A stretch of 64,000 nt of DNA. Source: Pyrodictiaceae archaeon. Lineage in GTDB: Archaea > Thermoproteota > Thermoprotei_A > Sulfolobales > Pyrodictiaceae. The position numbers were made by a program, and so were the translations under genes. Positions 10,055 through 18,819 of this stretch are shown here, one piece after another. The first letter of the stretch is position 1. The number at the start of each line of letters is the position of its first letter. The notes beneath the pieces were generated by a model. That model was not told the origin of the DNA. It saw only the letters and a program-made list of their open reading frames with translations, and searched no databases. The stretch covers positions 624,880 through 688,879 of the forward strand of contig JALVSY010000007.1 in NCBI GenBank assembly GCA_027036135.1, written 5' to 3'.

Positions 10055-10282
10055 TTAGTGTATTAGTTGCCAGACGTTGCCCCATCCGCTCTGTATTCTG
10101 AATATGTCGCCATTGCCCGGTAGGCTAAATCCATAGTATCTTGGGTCTCCGTAACCGAAGGCGTAGTACTTGGGGTCGCCATAGCCTAGGGCTGCTACTA
10201 CTGCGGCTACGGCTGCTACTAGGGCTATCTTGGTCTTGGGATCCATTGCTAGGCGTGCGAGTATCTTCTTTAGAGTCTTCAC
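10055..10282 (-). CDS. 75-residue membrane peptide with a tandem GYGDPxYYxF repeat
   Basis: GTG start preceded by a good Shine-Dalgarno run (GGTGAGAAGG). The N-terminus is basic and amphipathic (MKTLKKILARLAMDPKTK), then comes a hydrophobic helix of about 16 residues (IALVAAVAAVVAALG). Two near-identical decapeptides follow, GYGDPKYYAF and GYGDPRYYGF, and the protein ends in a Gly/Trp-containing tail. The family is unknown to me. A single helix plus an aromatic repeat suggests a membrane-anchored or assembled peptide. The dedicated ribosome site and terminator argue that it is a real and possibly abundant product. Confidence 0.7.
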   Translation of the reverse strand: MKTLKKILARLAMDPKTKIALVAAVAAVVAALGYGDPKYYAFGYGDPRYYGFSLPGNGDIFRIQSGWGNVWQLIH

Positions 10283-10460
10283 CCCTTCTCACCCTCAGGG
10301 ATTTCTTTTCTTGTCTCTTCGGCCTCTCGGCCATGTATAGAGTAGGGCTAGGTGATTGTGTCACGTCTTTGTAGATGAAAAGGCATATATTGAGAGCGTA
10401 TGAGCCGAGGCGATGAATTAATACCTTATAGGTGCCTTGAGAAGGCTCTAGGGCGGTTAA

Positions 10461-11378
10461 ATGAACCTAGTTGCCTTAGGCATTATGGCCGGTGTTGTAT
10501 TGCTACCAGTGCTGAGAGCCCTCGGTCTGCACAGGGAGGCCTCGGTCCATGCGTCACGGATTCTCATGATACTAGCATTTGTGGTTATATTTCTTGTCGG
10601 GGTATTAGCTGGCGGTGCTATTCGGGCACCGTTTCTTGCTCTAGGTGTTATATTACTCGGCTTAGCTATGTCGATTACGAGTATCTTGGCTAGCTTGTTG
10701 GCTGCGTCTCTGTTGCTAAGGCCGCGTAAGTGGAGCGAAGAGACGAATAAGGAATCTATGGTAGAGGCGAGCCTGGGTGAGACGTTTACTCCGCTCCGGG
10801 CACTTGCAGTGATGGCTCTTGGCTGGGCTCTGGGTCTCTTCTCGCCAAGTCTCTCAAAAGGAGTGTTGGAGCAGGCTCTCTATTACCTTGTCTCTGTCCT
10901 GGTATTTGTAGCTGTGCTCTCGGTCGCGGCTGAGATAGATACAGTGATTCAGAGCACTAGGCTCTTAGGCCTAGGAGCTCTACTAGGCGCACTAACTATG
11001 CTCTCGAGTGGTCTCGCTCTCCTAGTATTCTATCCCTTAACACACATAGAGCCACGAGTACTAGTCGCCATCGGAGCTGCTTCTGGCTGGTATAGCCTAG
11101 TAGGCCCATTACTTACTAACATCAACCCCGTGTATGGCGCTATGGGGTTCCTTGCCAATCTGTTCCGAGAGTCTCTACACATAATTCTCTACCCAGTGAT
11201 TTCTGCGAAGGGATTAGCATTGCCGGGAGTGGCGATGGGCGGCGCTACCTCCATGGATACCGGGTTGCCAGTCATATCCATCTATGGTGATAAGGAATCA
11301 ATGATAGCTGGCATGGTGCAGGGAGTAGTAATAACACTAACTGCTCCCGTAGTCTTATCGATTCTGCTCCCTAGCTAA
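10461..11378 (+). CDS. LysO-like (DUF340) membrane exporter
   Basis: 305 residues with about eight hydrophobic helices. The C-terminal half carries the LysO/YbjE signature: SGWYSLVGPLLTNINPVYG, then FLANLFRE, then GGATSMDTGLPVI, which in the E. coli lysine exporter frames the transport site. The N-terminal half is a shorter hairpin of helices as in the two-part family. It probably exports lysine or a related amino acid; specificity cannot be read from sequence. Start is the ATG at 10461, with a TTATAGG element about 25 bases upstream. Confidence 0.82.
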   Translation: MNLVALGIMAGVVLLPVLRALGLHREASVHASRILMILAFVVIFLVGVLAGGAIRAPFLALGVILLGLAMSITSILASLLAASLLLRPRKWSEETNKESMVEASLGETFTPLRALAVMALGWALGLFSPSLSKGVLEQALYYLVSVLVFVAVLSVAAEIDTVIQSTRLLGLGALLGALTMLSSGLALLVFYPLTHIEPRVLVAIGAASGWYSLVGPLLTNINPVYGAMGFLANLFRESLHIILYPVISAKGLALPGVAMGGATSMDTGLPVISIYGDKESMIAGMVQGVVITLTAPVVLSILLPS

Positions 11379-11450
11379 ACGAGCAATGCCTTGCGCGATG
11401 CGGATAAGGGGTATCGGGGAATTAGCTAGTTTGTAGCAGGGGCTGCCGTC

Positions 11451-11726
11451 GTGGGTGTTGATCTAGTCTTCGAGCTTCAATACCTGCTCAGCGATGTACT
11501 CGGGGAGGAAATAGTTGTCGAGGGCTATAGCTATAGCGATGAAGGTGTACTCTGCGTAGAGGCGAGGATTCGCGGAGAGCATAGAAGAGCTTGTATTGAG
11601 ATAAAGCAGTGCAAGGCTGTGAAGAGCCCCGGTAAGCGCGGGAAATGCATAGTAAGATTCCTATCATCAAACGAGAAGGCGTTGGAGGAGCTGCGCTCCA
11701 AGCTTGTAGGGGGCGGCAAGGCATGA
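11451..11726 (+). CDS. Small hypothetical protein upstream of tsaC/sua5
   Basis: 91 residues from a GTG start. The pattern is strand-helix with alternating hydrophobics (VFELQYLLSDVL, EIVVEGYSY, VLCVEARIRG, CIVRFLSS). Three Cys lie in the middle (C35, C48, C54) without a CxxC motif. It overlaps the next gene by the four bases ATGA, so it is co-translated with the threonylcarbamoyl-AMP synthase. I do not recognise a family. A KEOPS-like accessory role is only suggested by position. Confidence 0.65.
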   Translation: MGVDLVFELQYLLSDVLGEEIVVEGYSYSDEGVLCVEARIRGEHRRACIEIKQCKAVKSPGKRGKCIVRFLSSNEKALEELRSKLVGGGKA

Positions 11727-12385
11727 AGCCAATCATTATACGAATAGACCCTAGTAATCCCTCGGAGAACGAGCTACTGAGAGCAGCCCAGCTTGCTAGG
11801 GATGGAGGCCTAGTGGTCTATCCCACGGACACGGTCTATGGCCTAGGCACTAACCCGTTGATGCCTAGCGCTGTTACCCGGGTCTACCGCGTAAAGGAGA
11901 GACCCATGGATAAGCCACTACCAGTACTAGTATCGAGCATAGAGGCTGCGAAACGCCTAGTCGAGATAAGCCCCGTTGCCGAGTGCTTAGCTAGGAGCCT
12001 ATGGCCGGGAGCAGTAACACTCGTACTCCCAGCGAAACCTATTGCTCCAAGGGAGCTCCATGCAGGGACAGGGAGACTTGGCGTAAGGATGCCGAACCAT
12101 CAAGTAGCGCTAAGACTCATAGAGATGAGTGGAGGAGCACTTGTCGGCACTAGCGCGAATAAGCACGGAAGAGAGAGTCCCCGCACAGCAAGGGAGGTCA
12201 TTGAGCAACTAGACGGTGAGGTAGATGTGGTAGTTGACGCAGGCCCTGCCCCTGGCGGCAGGCCATCAACGGTGGTAGAGATACGAGGTGACGAGATAAG
12301 GCTCGTTCGTGAGGGGCCCGTAGGACTTGGCGCGATAAAACGGCTACTAGTGAAGTGCAGGCAAAGGGTGAGCGCACAAGGCTAA
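11723..12385 (+). CDS. Threonylcarbamoyl-AMP synthase (YrdC/Sua5 domain)
   Basis: Makes threonylcarbamoyl-AMP from threonine, bicarbonate and ATP for the t6A37 modification of ANN-decoding tRNAs. 220 residues, so the YrdC domain alone without the C-terminal Sua5 domain. Visible motifs: YPTDTVYGLG, the KxR-type ERPMDKPLPVLV, and GTSANKHGRESP. The frame is open further upstream, but the ATG at 11723 overlaps the previous stop (ATGA) and matches the family N-terminus, so it is the natural start. Confidence 0.9.
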   Translation: MKPIIIRIDPSNPSENELLRAAQLARDGGLVVYPTDTVYGLGTNPLMPSAVTRVYRVKERPMDKPLPVLVSSIEAAKRLVEISPVAECLARSLWPGAVTLVLPAKPIAPRELHAGTGRLGVRMPNHQVALRLIEMSGGALVGTSANKHGRESPRTAREVIEQLDGEVDVVVDAGPAPGGRPSTVVEIRGDEIRLVREGPVGLGAIKRLLVKCRQRVSAQG

Positions 12386-13227
12386 AATACACGGAGAATC
12401 TAGGTATTGAATATGGTTGGTTCTCCTTGTCTAGGGAACTAGCATTAACTTATCTATCAAGCATAAAGCAAACGGTACGTGAGGCCGAGATAACCGACTA
12501 TATTATGCCGATATGGCTTCCCTACTTGGCCAGTATCCTCGCAGTAATAGGAGGCCTCATTATCTTAGTTTACGCAATTATGCTTAACACGAGTATGCAT
12601 CCGCTACATCACATCTATTATGCTGGCCTACATCAAGTTGAGGTACAGGAAACCAACATTGCGATGGGCTTGGTAGCGCTAATGTCGATAGTAGCCCTAA
12701 TAGGCACTATAATAAATCTCTACGTTATATATAAGTGGATAGCTAGGAGAAATGGCCACTTCTCCCGAGTACAGCGCTTATACTCTGGCGTCATAAGCTT
12801 CCTAGAAGCACTCGGCGTAAGCGACCCCGAGATAGCGAGTATGAAGAACATAGCAGAGGAGGCCAGGTTCCGCGAGTCCGAGAAAAGCGCTGGTCTATGG
12901 CTAATACTTTATATAGTGCTAGGCTTCATAGCCTGGGCTTACATAATGCACTTCCTAACCCGGGACTTCGTGGAGCACGAGTACCGCGAGCAACTCTTCT
13001 TCAAGAACCTAGCCGAGATAGCGAAGAGGAGGAACCTAGTCCTAGAGTTGCCTCGGAGAACAGTACCGGATAGGAACACTGTGCTCTACTTAGTACTGAC
13101 AATAATAACGCTTGGCCTCTTCGGGCTCTACTGGATATACACAGTGACGAGGGACCCCAACGAGCATTTTCTAGAACACCGCGTATTCGAGCAAAGACTA
13201 GTAAGTGTGCTTGAATCAATGCTCTAG
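12355..13227 (+). CDS. Unknown membrane protein with two pairs of helices
   Basis: 290 residues from a GTG start that overlaps the preceding gene by 31 bases. There are about four transmembrane helices: two near residues 52-75 and 103-127, one near 178-199, and one near 241-263 (VLYLVLTIITLGLFGLYWIY). The last resembles the DUF4234-type helix. Charged soluble segments separate the pairs. No active site is evident. Operon position behind the tRNA-modification gene gives no clear functional hint. Confidence 0.7.
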   Translation: MQAKGERTRLKYTENLGIEYGWFSLSRELALTYLSSIKQTVREAEITDYIMPIWLPYLASILAVIGGLIILVYAIMLNTSMHPLHHIYYAGLHQVEVQETNIAMGLVALMSIVALIGTIINLYVIYKWIARRNGHFSRVQRLYSGVISFLEALGVSDPEIASMKNIAEEARFRESEKSAGLWLILYIVLGFIAWAYIMHFLTRDFVEHEYREQLFFKNLAEIAKRRNLVLELPRRTVPDRNTVLYLVLTIITLGLFGLYWIYTVTRDPNEHFLEHRVFEQRLVSVLESML

Positions 13228-13235
13228 GGAGGGGC

Positions 13236-14243
13236 CTAGACTCCTCTCAAGAGCATGTGATATACTAGCCACTGGAGCGGCGCCGGGATATACCTATTGA
13301 AGCATAGCTCGCAGTAATCGCCCCGCCCCCGGTATTTTTCCGAGACACGGTTAAGCAGCTCCTCCTCTTCCCGGGAAAGGACTAGGCCAGCAGCCCGTGC
13401 CGCATCGGCTACATGCTTCTCCCTCCTAGCGCCAACTACTGGGATAGCACCGCGAGCCACTAGCCATGCTAGCGCAACAACAGCCTTGGATACTCCATGT
13501 CTCTTAGCTATGCTCTCTAGCACCTCCTGTAGCTCTCTATCTCGGGCGGCTCGCAGGAAGACCGGGTCCAGGGCCCTAGCAGCGTTATCGGGTCTCGTCT
13601 TGCCAGCAAGCGCGCCCTTAGCTAGAGGACCCCACGCCATGAGCTTTACGCCTAGCCTAGTCGCTGTGCCTACTAGCTTGTTCTCGGGGACACGGTGAGC
13701 AAGACTATAGTGGACCTGGTCAACCAGTATCTCGTATCGATGGAGACAATGAACGGCCTCCTCGAGGAGCCTCGAGCCGAAATTGCTGACCCCAATGCCC
13801 CATGTAAGTCCCTCATCTATTAATCTCTCGAGGAGCCTCGCAACCCTACACGCACTAAATGGCCAAGGAGGAGGCCAATGATAGAGAACTATGTCCGGTC
13901 TACGGCCAAGCCTACGAGAGGAACCCTCAACTGCTCTTCGGAACCCGGTCCACGTGACACGGTACCCCGCAATCTTCGTGACTATAATCGCTTCCTCCAG
14001 CGCCCCGTGACGGCGCAGCGCCTCGCCTAGGAGACGCTCGCTCCTACCATTACCGTATATCTCCGCTGTATCGAAGAGGTTGAGACCGTTCTCGAGAGCG
14101 GCGCCGACCACGCGGACAGCGTTGTCTGGGCTGTAGCGTCCCCAGAGCCTGCCACCAGCCTGCCAAAAACCGATACCGATAACGGGTACTCGGAGACTGC
14201 ATCTATGCCCGAGGCACGTCCTCCTAGGACTCTTCTTGCCCAA
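13236..14243 (-). CDS. Aldo/keto reductase
   Basis: 335 residues folding as the NAD(P)H-dependent beta-alpha barrel. The catalytic tetrad is visible: Asp and Tyr in FDTAEIYGNG (residues 58-67), Lys in VTKIAG and His in LYHWPPP. The cofactor-binding end is VVGARREKHV. A C-terminal CELC (about residue 315) follows the barrel and might hold a metal or disulfide. Physiological substrate unknown. Convergent with the membrane-protein gene at its 3' end. Confidence 0.9.
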   Translation of the reverse strand: MGKKSPRRTCLGHRCSLRVPVIGIGFWQAGGRLWGRYSPDNAVRVVGAALENGLNLFDTAEIYGNGRSERLLGEALRRHGALEEAIIVTKIAGYRVTWTGFRRAVEGSSRRLGRRPDIVLYHWPPPWPFSACRVARLLERLIDEGLTWGIGVSNFGSRLLEEAVHCLHRYEILVDQVHYSLAHRVPENKLVGTATRLGVKLMAWGPLAKGALAGKTRPDNAARALDPVFLRAARDRELQEVLESIAKRHGVSKAVVALAWLVARGAIPVVGARREKHVADAARAAGLVLSREEEELLNRVSEKYRGRGDYCELCFNRYIPAPLQWLVYHMLLRGV

Positions 14244-14270
14244 AACAAGGTGCCTCCACTGAGGCGTGTC

Positions 14271-14597
14271 CTAGCCTAGCTCGTGAATCTCTCTCCTAAT
14301 CTCCTCCGGCTCATAGGGCTCCGTGTCATAGCGTATATAGAACTCGTCGAACTCGCCGCGATAAGGCTCCCAGATAATAACGATCTTTTTAACCCTTGCC
14401 AGTGGCGGGCCCCGGTGAGCCCACTTTATAACCTCCCCAACTGCTTCCCTAGGGCCCTCAATAACAGCCTCAACGCTGCCATCGGGCATGTTGCGAACCC
14501 AGCCCTTTACCCCTAGGCTGTCAGCGACCTCCTTCATAGTAGCGCGGAAGAACACTCCCTGCACCCTGCCATATATGCGTAGATAAGCCCTGGCCAT
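14271..14597 (-). CDS. acyP: Acylphosphatase
   Basis: Hydrolyses carboxyl phosphates such as acetyl phosphate. About 108 residues, with the family's ferredoxin-like fold and both catalytic residues: Arg in [12 protein letters not shown] and Asn in [12 protein letters not shown]. The ATG at 14597 ([10 protein letters not shown]) fits the family better than the ATG three codons upstream at 14606. A Tyr/Glu-rich C-terminal tail extends the usual domain by about 15 residues. Confidence 0.92.
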   Translation of the reverse strand: MARAYLRIYGRVQGVFFRATMKEVADSLGVKGWVRNMPDGSVEAVIEGPREAVGEVIKWAHRGPPLARVKKIVIIWEPYRGEFDEFYIRYDTEPYEPEEIRREIHELG

Positions 14598-14612
14598 CTC
14601 GGTCATGCTTAT

Positions 14613-14705
14613 TCACCTCGTTTCCTCGGCCTCCCTTCTAGCCATGTAATACTCTTCTACAATATACTCGGCGGTCTTGCCTAAATAGGCTTCCTCCCTA
14701 GACAA
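14613..14705 (-). CDS. Possible 30-residue ORF between the Nmad3-like gene and acyP
   Basis: A TTG-started frame of 30 codons overlaps the end of the Nmad3-like gene and stops 7 bases before the first possible acyP ATG (14606). The predicted peptide is highly charged and helical (TAEYIVEEYYMARREAEE), unlike random read-through. It could be a coupled small protein or simply leader sequence. No homolog is recognised. Confidence 0.3.
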   Translation of the reverse strand: MSREEAYLGKTAEYIVEEYYMARREAEETR

Positions 14706-15466
14706 TTATGGGAGCACACATACTGCCTAGCCCTGGTGATCACCGAGCCATGTTTCTCAGCTACTGCCCTAACCAGGCCAAGGCCTAGCTCCACGATCCT
14801 TGAGCGACGAAAATGATTCCGAGCAAGGCCCCTAGCGGCATCAGCTCCGAGAAGCTCTATCGCGGCCTCACTCGGTGCCCGCAGCGTACCCGGCGCAGAA
14901 GCTAGGAGAGGCGGCCTAAACATGAACCCCTGACCAACTACTGCTACCGGGGTGTCTCCCCTCCTCCAATAGTGCGGCGAGTAGGCAAGCCAAGGCCATC
15001 TACGAAGAGCCTCTCCCCATCCCGTTGACCTGGTATCAAGTATCTCTTCGATAGCAATGCCTCCCACGAAGTATATGCCAGCGAGTCCCCTCTCTACCAG
15101 TTTTCGGGGCCTAGTAGCCAGGCCCGCGTAGTCCTCCTGGACAAGACCAGCAACGAATAACAAGACGTCGCCGCGCCCAAGGCTCCTTGGCAGTCTTCCG
15201 CGGGGGGCCCAGTAACCAGTATAGAAGCCCTTATCGAGCCTAGGATCATTGTGGAGAACAGGGCTATACCTAGCCATGTAGAAGGACAGTGGGCGGAGAC
15301 TACAGAGCGACAGGAGGCACCGTGGCCGAAGAAAGCATGGCACCCTCCTCATAGAGCTGGTCTCTGGTATGGGGATGAGGCTAACGCAGCCGCCTTGGTG
15401 AAGAACCGAGTACTGGCCACCATTAGAGGTGTCACTCCAGGCCCGGAGCACTAGGCTGCGTGCCAA
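14681..15466 (-). CDS. Nmad3-like nucleotide-modification-associated protein
   Basis: 261 residues. The N-terminus (LRAWSDTSNGGQYSV, then SLIPIPE) and the central block (HNDPRLDKGFYTGYW, then GRGDVLLFVAGL) resemble the Nmad3 domain, first described next to DNA-modification genes in phages and bacteria. The biochemical function of Nmad3 is not established. No modification genes are nearby; the neighbours are acylphosphatase and a dehydrogenase. Recognition rests on motif memory, so the family call is moderately confident and the function open. Confidence 0.55.
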   Translation of the reverse strand: MARSLVLRAWSDTSNGGQYSVLHQGGCVSLIPIPETSSMRRVPCFLRPRCLLSLCSLRPLSFYMARYSPVLHNDPRLDKGFYTGYWAPRGRLPRSLGRGDVLLFVAGLVQEDYAGLATRPRKLVERGLAGIYFVGGIAIEEILDTRSTGWGEALRRWPWLAYSPHYWRRGDTPVAVVGQGFMFRPPLLASAPGTLRAPSEAAIELLGADAARGLARNHFRRSRIVELGLGLVRAVAEKHGSVITRARQYVCSHNCLGRKPI

Positions 15467-15569
15467 GACCCAGCTACCCTTCCAGTACTCCCTCTATATA
15501 ATCCTTCACAGAAACCACCACTATATCTGGTGAGAAGAGAGACTAGTTATTGGCAACGATTATGTCTGA

Positions 15570-15587
15570 AGCCATGTTTTTATCTAA
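15570..15587 (+). promoter_or_regulatory. Putative promoter of the Ldh2-type dehydrogenase
   Basis: A T-rich TTTTTATCTAAG element lies about 40 bases before the ATG at 15621, leaving room for a short leader that includes GGCGTAAGG. Confidence 0.35.
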
Positions 15588-15620
15588 GCACGTTAGTAGT
15601 TCTCTACTTGGCGTAAGGCT

Positions 15621-16772
15621 ATGCCCGAGGAACTCTACGAGAAAGAACACCTCTACCCCCCGGAAGAATACGTGAGAGTGGACGCTGATTCCCTAAAGGA
15701 GTTCGTCTCAAGCGTTTACCAGAAACTAGGCCTAAGAAAAGAATACGCCGACAGGATAGCCGATAACCTCGTCGCCGCAGACCTAATGGGTATCTCAAGT
15801 CACGGGGTTCAGAGAATAAGGAGGTATATCGGGGGCATCAGGGTAGGTTCCATAAACCTCAACCCACGCATAAGAATAGTAGCTGATGCTGGCGCAGCAG
15901 CCCTAGTTGACGGCGATAATGGCCCCGGCCAGGTAGTCGGGACCTATGCGATGAACCTAGCCATAGAGAAGGCAAAGAAGTATGGAGTGGGAGTCGTCTT
16001 CGTGAGGAGGAGCCATCACTACGGCATCGCTGGCTACTATGCCCTAATGGCTGTTGAGCACAACATGATAGGGGTCTCGATGACCAATGCTAGGCCCCTA
16101 GTAGCCTACGTGAACACACTAAGCAAGTACCTAGGCACAAACCCTATAGCAATAGCTGCTCCGAGGAGGAACCCGCCACCATTCCTCTTCGACGCCGCTA
16201 CGAGCACGGTCCCCGTAGGCAAGGTAGAGATATACGCGAAGACGGGGAAAAAGGTCCCGCACGGCTGGGCAGTAAGCCTCGAGGATGGAAGAGAGCTAAC
16301 AGGCGACGCGGCACCAATACTGGATGCGATAAAGAAGGGTAAAGCCGCCCTACTACCTCTCGGAGGACTCGGCGAGGAGACAGGCGGCCATAAGGGAACA
16401 GGGTTCGCATTAATAGTTGAGCTACTATCAGCCATAGTTAGTGGAGCCGCGTGGACGATACATGTGCGCAACACAACTGACCCCCAGCCAGCAAACGTGG
16501 GCCACTTCTTCATGGCAATAAACATAGGCGCACTAATGCCTCTAGAGGAGTTCTACGACAGGCTCGAGAAAATGATAGAGGAGATCAAGAACCTACCCAA
16601 GCACCCACAGGCAGATAGGATATGGATACCTGGAGAAAAAGCATGGCTCACAATGCAGACACGCAAGAAAATAGGCATACCACTACACCGCAACGTCTTC
16701 AATGACTTAAAGAAAGTCGCAGAGGAAGTAGGAGTACCCTTCACAGTGAAAGTGCTCAAAGAAACAGCATAA
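15621..16772 (+). CDS. Malate/L-lactate dehydrogenase family (Ldh2/YlbC) oxidoreductase
   Basis: 383 residues of the NAD(P)-dependent family unrelated to classical MDH. Family blocks visible: SSHGVQRIRRYIGGI, the catalytic SHHYGIAGYYALMA with its active-site His, and TSTVPVGKVEIYAK. The last part has the usual GGHKGTGFALIVELLS. Substrate could be malate, sulfolactate or a related 2-hydroxyacid; sequence does not decide. Single gene with its own promoter. Confidence 0.9.
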   Translation: MPEELYEKEHLYPPEEYVRVDADSLKEFVSSVYQKLGLRKEYADRIADNLVAADLMGISSHGVQRIRRYIGGIRVGSINLNPRIRIVADAGAAALVDGDNGPGQVVGTYAMNLAIEKAKKYGVGVVFVRRSHHYGIAGYYALMAVEHNMIGVSMTNARPLVAYVNTLSKYLGTNPIAIAAPRRNPPPFLFDAATSTVPVGKVEIYAKTGKKVPHGWAVSLEDGRELTGDAAPILDAIKKGKAALLPLGGLGEETGGHKGTGFALIVELLSAIVSGAAWTIHVRNTTDPQPANVGHFFMAINIGALMPLEEFYDRLEKMIEEIKNLPKHPQADRIWIPGEKAWLTMQTRKKIGIPLHRNVFNDLKKVAEEVGVPFTVKVLKETA

Positions 16773-16807
16773 ACTATGTATCTCGTTTTAGGCTAACCAG
16801 CTAGTTC

Positions 16808-18013
16808 CTAGTCTTTTACTATTCTACCCCGGACAATCGTCGCTGCTACATCGAGACACTTTTGCAACGAGTAGAGCATATAGGGTGTTAGCGTCGCTTT
16901 CGAGTAATAGTTGAATATTGTTCTGCTATGTGTCTCCCTTGCTACGACTATGCTTGCTCGGTATCCTGGCTCGAGGAGGCCTAGGTCGGTTACCCCTAGC
17001 AGTTTTGCGGGCCGAAGAGATACCAGTTCTAGGTAGTTCTCTATGCTTAGTGCTCCTCGGCTAACTAGGCAGTAGAGAATGCTAGGCCAGTGCTCTAGCC
17101 ATGGTACCCCGGGTGGGCATAGTAGGGGATCCCCTGTTTTCTCCCTCGGTGAGTGGGGTGCGTGGTCGCTTGCTACTAGGCTTATCTCCCTGCCCAGGAG
17201 GAGTTGGAGCATTTGCTGCTTCTCAGCCAGTCCTCTTATTGGGGGGTTTACTCGGTGCAGGCAATCGTTTCCGGGTTCTAGGAATAGGTAGGTCGGGGTA
17301 GTGTCTACGGTGAAGCCATGCCTCCTGGCAGCCCGTATCGTGCCTGGGCATGTTGCATGGGTTATGTGTATGCGTGTGCTCGGAGACAGCTCGGCTAGGT
17401 AGTCTACTGCTGCTATTTCCCAGTGGCAGTCTCGCAGTGCTCTCCTCGTGTCCTCGTTCTCAGCTACTGGTTTCTCTGCCTCTGGTAGCTCGGGGTGAAC
17501 AACTACTAGGTGGTTTGAGGAGAGTATCTTGTCCACGCTCTTTGCTCGCTCCTCGAGGTCTCGCGGATAGATCTTGAACCCGGCCACCCCTGGCACAGAG
17601 ACTAGTCTCTCAGCCTCGTCGGGGCTAGGCGGCACAGCGGCATAGACCATGTAGTCTACTAGGCTCTTTTCCCGGAGCGCTTGGAGCTTCGCCACCAGGG
17701 CTTCAATGCTGTCTAGCCGGGGCACAGTGTTCGGCATATCCGCCACGAGCACTATGCCCCCTGCAGCTGCTGCCCTTGACCCCGTGTACTCGTCCTCCTT
17801 GTAGCCCTGGCCGAGCCCGCGGAGATGGACATGGATGTCGACAAAGCCAGGTAGCACCATGTAGTCCTTGCCGCGTAGGTCTATGACCTTCTCAGCCCCT
17901 GGTGGCTCCTCACGGAACCCCTCTATGCGCTCCCCCTTGATGACGAGGCATTGCTCGCCTAGCCTGCCGCGTGGATCAACTAGCTCTGCGCAAATGACTA
18001 GTCTACTGGGCAT
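16808..18013 (-). CDS. pyrC: Dihydroorotase
   Basis: Third step of UMP synthesis, closing carbamoyl aspartate to dihydroorotate. 401 residues of the amidohydrolase barrel with the metal motif HVHLRG (about residues 61-66), further ligands in VVVHPE and HITHATCPG, and the late catalytic ASDHAPH. Starts with ATG at 18013 inside the end of pyrK (16-base overlap). It is the last gene of the pyr operon. Confidence 0.93.
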   Translation of the reverse strand: MPSRLVICAELVDPRGRLGEQCLVIKGERIEGFREEPPGAEKVIDLRGKDYMVLPGFVDIHVHLRGLGQGYKEDEYTGSRAAAAGGIVLVADMPNTVPRLDSIEALVAKLQALREKSLVDYMVYAAVPPSPDEAERLVSVPGVAGFKIYPRDLEERAKSVDKILSSNHLVVVHPELPEAEKPVAENEDTRRALRDCHWEIAAVDYLAELSPSTRIHITHATCPGTIRAARRHGFTVDTTPTYLFLEPGNDCLHRVNPPIRGLAEKQQMLQLLLGREISLVASDHAPHSPREKTGDPLLCPPGVPWLEHWPSILYCLVSRGALSIENYLELVSLRPAKLLGVTDLGLLEPGYRASIVVARETHSRTIFNYYSKATLTPYMLYSLQKCLDVAATIVRGRIVKD

Positions 18014-18813
18014 CCCTTCTCAACCCATCTAGTGAGACTAGGCGCTGCCAGGTATGCCCCGTCCCTGCATAGGAGTAGCTCTGTGCCAGGGATGTTGCAT
18101 TTGCCGCAGAACCCCATACCGCACCTAATAATCCTCTCCGGGGCCAAGAACAGCTTATCCAGCACGCCGAGTCTCTGCGCCCACTTGTATAGAGCGCATA
18201 GCATCGGGTTAGGCCCAGCAGCATAGATGGAGGCGAAGCCGCTGACTCCTAGCCCGTCTAGCGCGTCGAGGACGGTTCCCTTCAAACCCTTGCTCCCATC
18301 CTCGGTCGCGTAGATGATTCTCGAGCCGCCAGCGTAGCTCTCTATGGGTGCTAGCTCCGCTGCGCTCCGCGCCCCATAGATGAGCAGCGTCTCTGAACCC
18401 TCCAGGGATGCTTGCCGCGCAACGGGGAGGGCGGATGCCACGCCGACACCGCCAGCAATGACGGCTATCCTCTCGCCTCGTGGCTCCGCTGGTCTACCCT
18501 GGGGGCCTATGGCTCCCGCGAACCGCGGCGGCTCCTTGACGATGCTCCGTGTTGTCTCGCCTCGCTCCTTCACGAGGAAAACCATTGTCTCCTCGTCGCT
18601 GTAGAGCGGCGATAAGGGGATGGCTTCTAGCCCGGGGACCCAGAAGAGAATGAACTGCCCAGGCCTAACCAGGGGAAATCCTTCACTCAGCACTCTGTAC
18701 TTGACCATTACTAGGCCGGGGCCGCGCCACTCCACTCTCTCTAGGCGTAGGCTAGCATAGCTATACCTCTGGGCGGCTGTGCAAAAAGCCGCTCCACTAG
18801 CGGTATTACCCAT
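17998..18813 (-). CDS. pyrK: Dihydroorotate dehydrogenase electron-transfer subunit (PyrK-like)
   Basis: 271 residues of the ferredoxin-reductase superfamily. The FAD domain has RPGQFILFW, the pyridine-nucleotide domain has IAGGVGVASALP, and the C-terminal [2Fe-2S] motif is CGMGFCGKC with a fourth Cys in LLCRDG. It normally passes electrons between NAD and a PyrD catalytic subunit, but no pyrD lies in this window. Located between pyrI and pyrC, with overlapping ends. Confidence 0.88.
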   Translation of the reverse strand: MGNTASGAAFCTAAQRYSYASLRLERVEWRGPGLVMVKYRVLSEGFPLVRPGQFILFWVPGLEAIPLSPLYSDEETMVFLVKERGETTRSIVKEPPRFAGAIGPQGRPAEPRGERIAVIAGGVGVASALPVARQASLEGSETLLIYGARSAAELAPIESYAGGSRIIYATEDGSKGLKGTVLDALDGLGVSGFASIYAAGPNPMLCALYKWAQRLGVLDKLFLAPERIIRCGMGFCGKCNIPGTELLLCRDGAYLAAPSLTRWVEKGCPVD

Positions 18814-18819
18814 GGCGTG

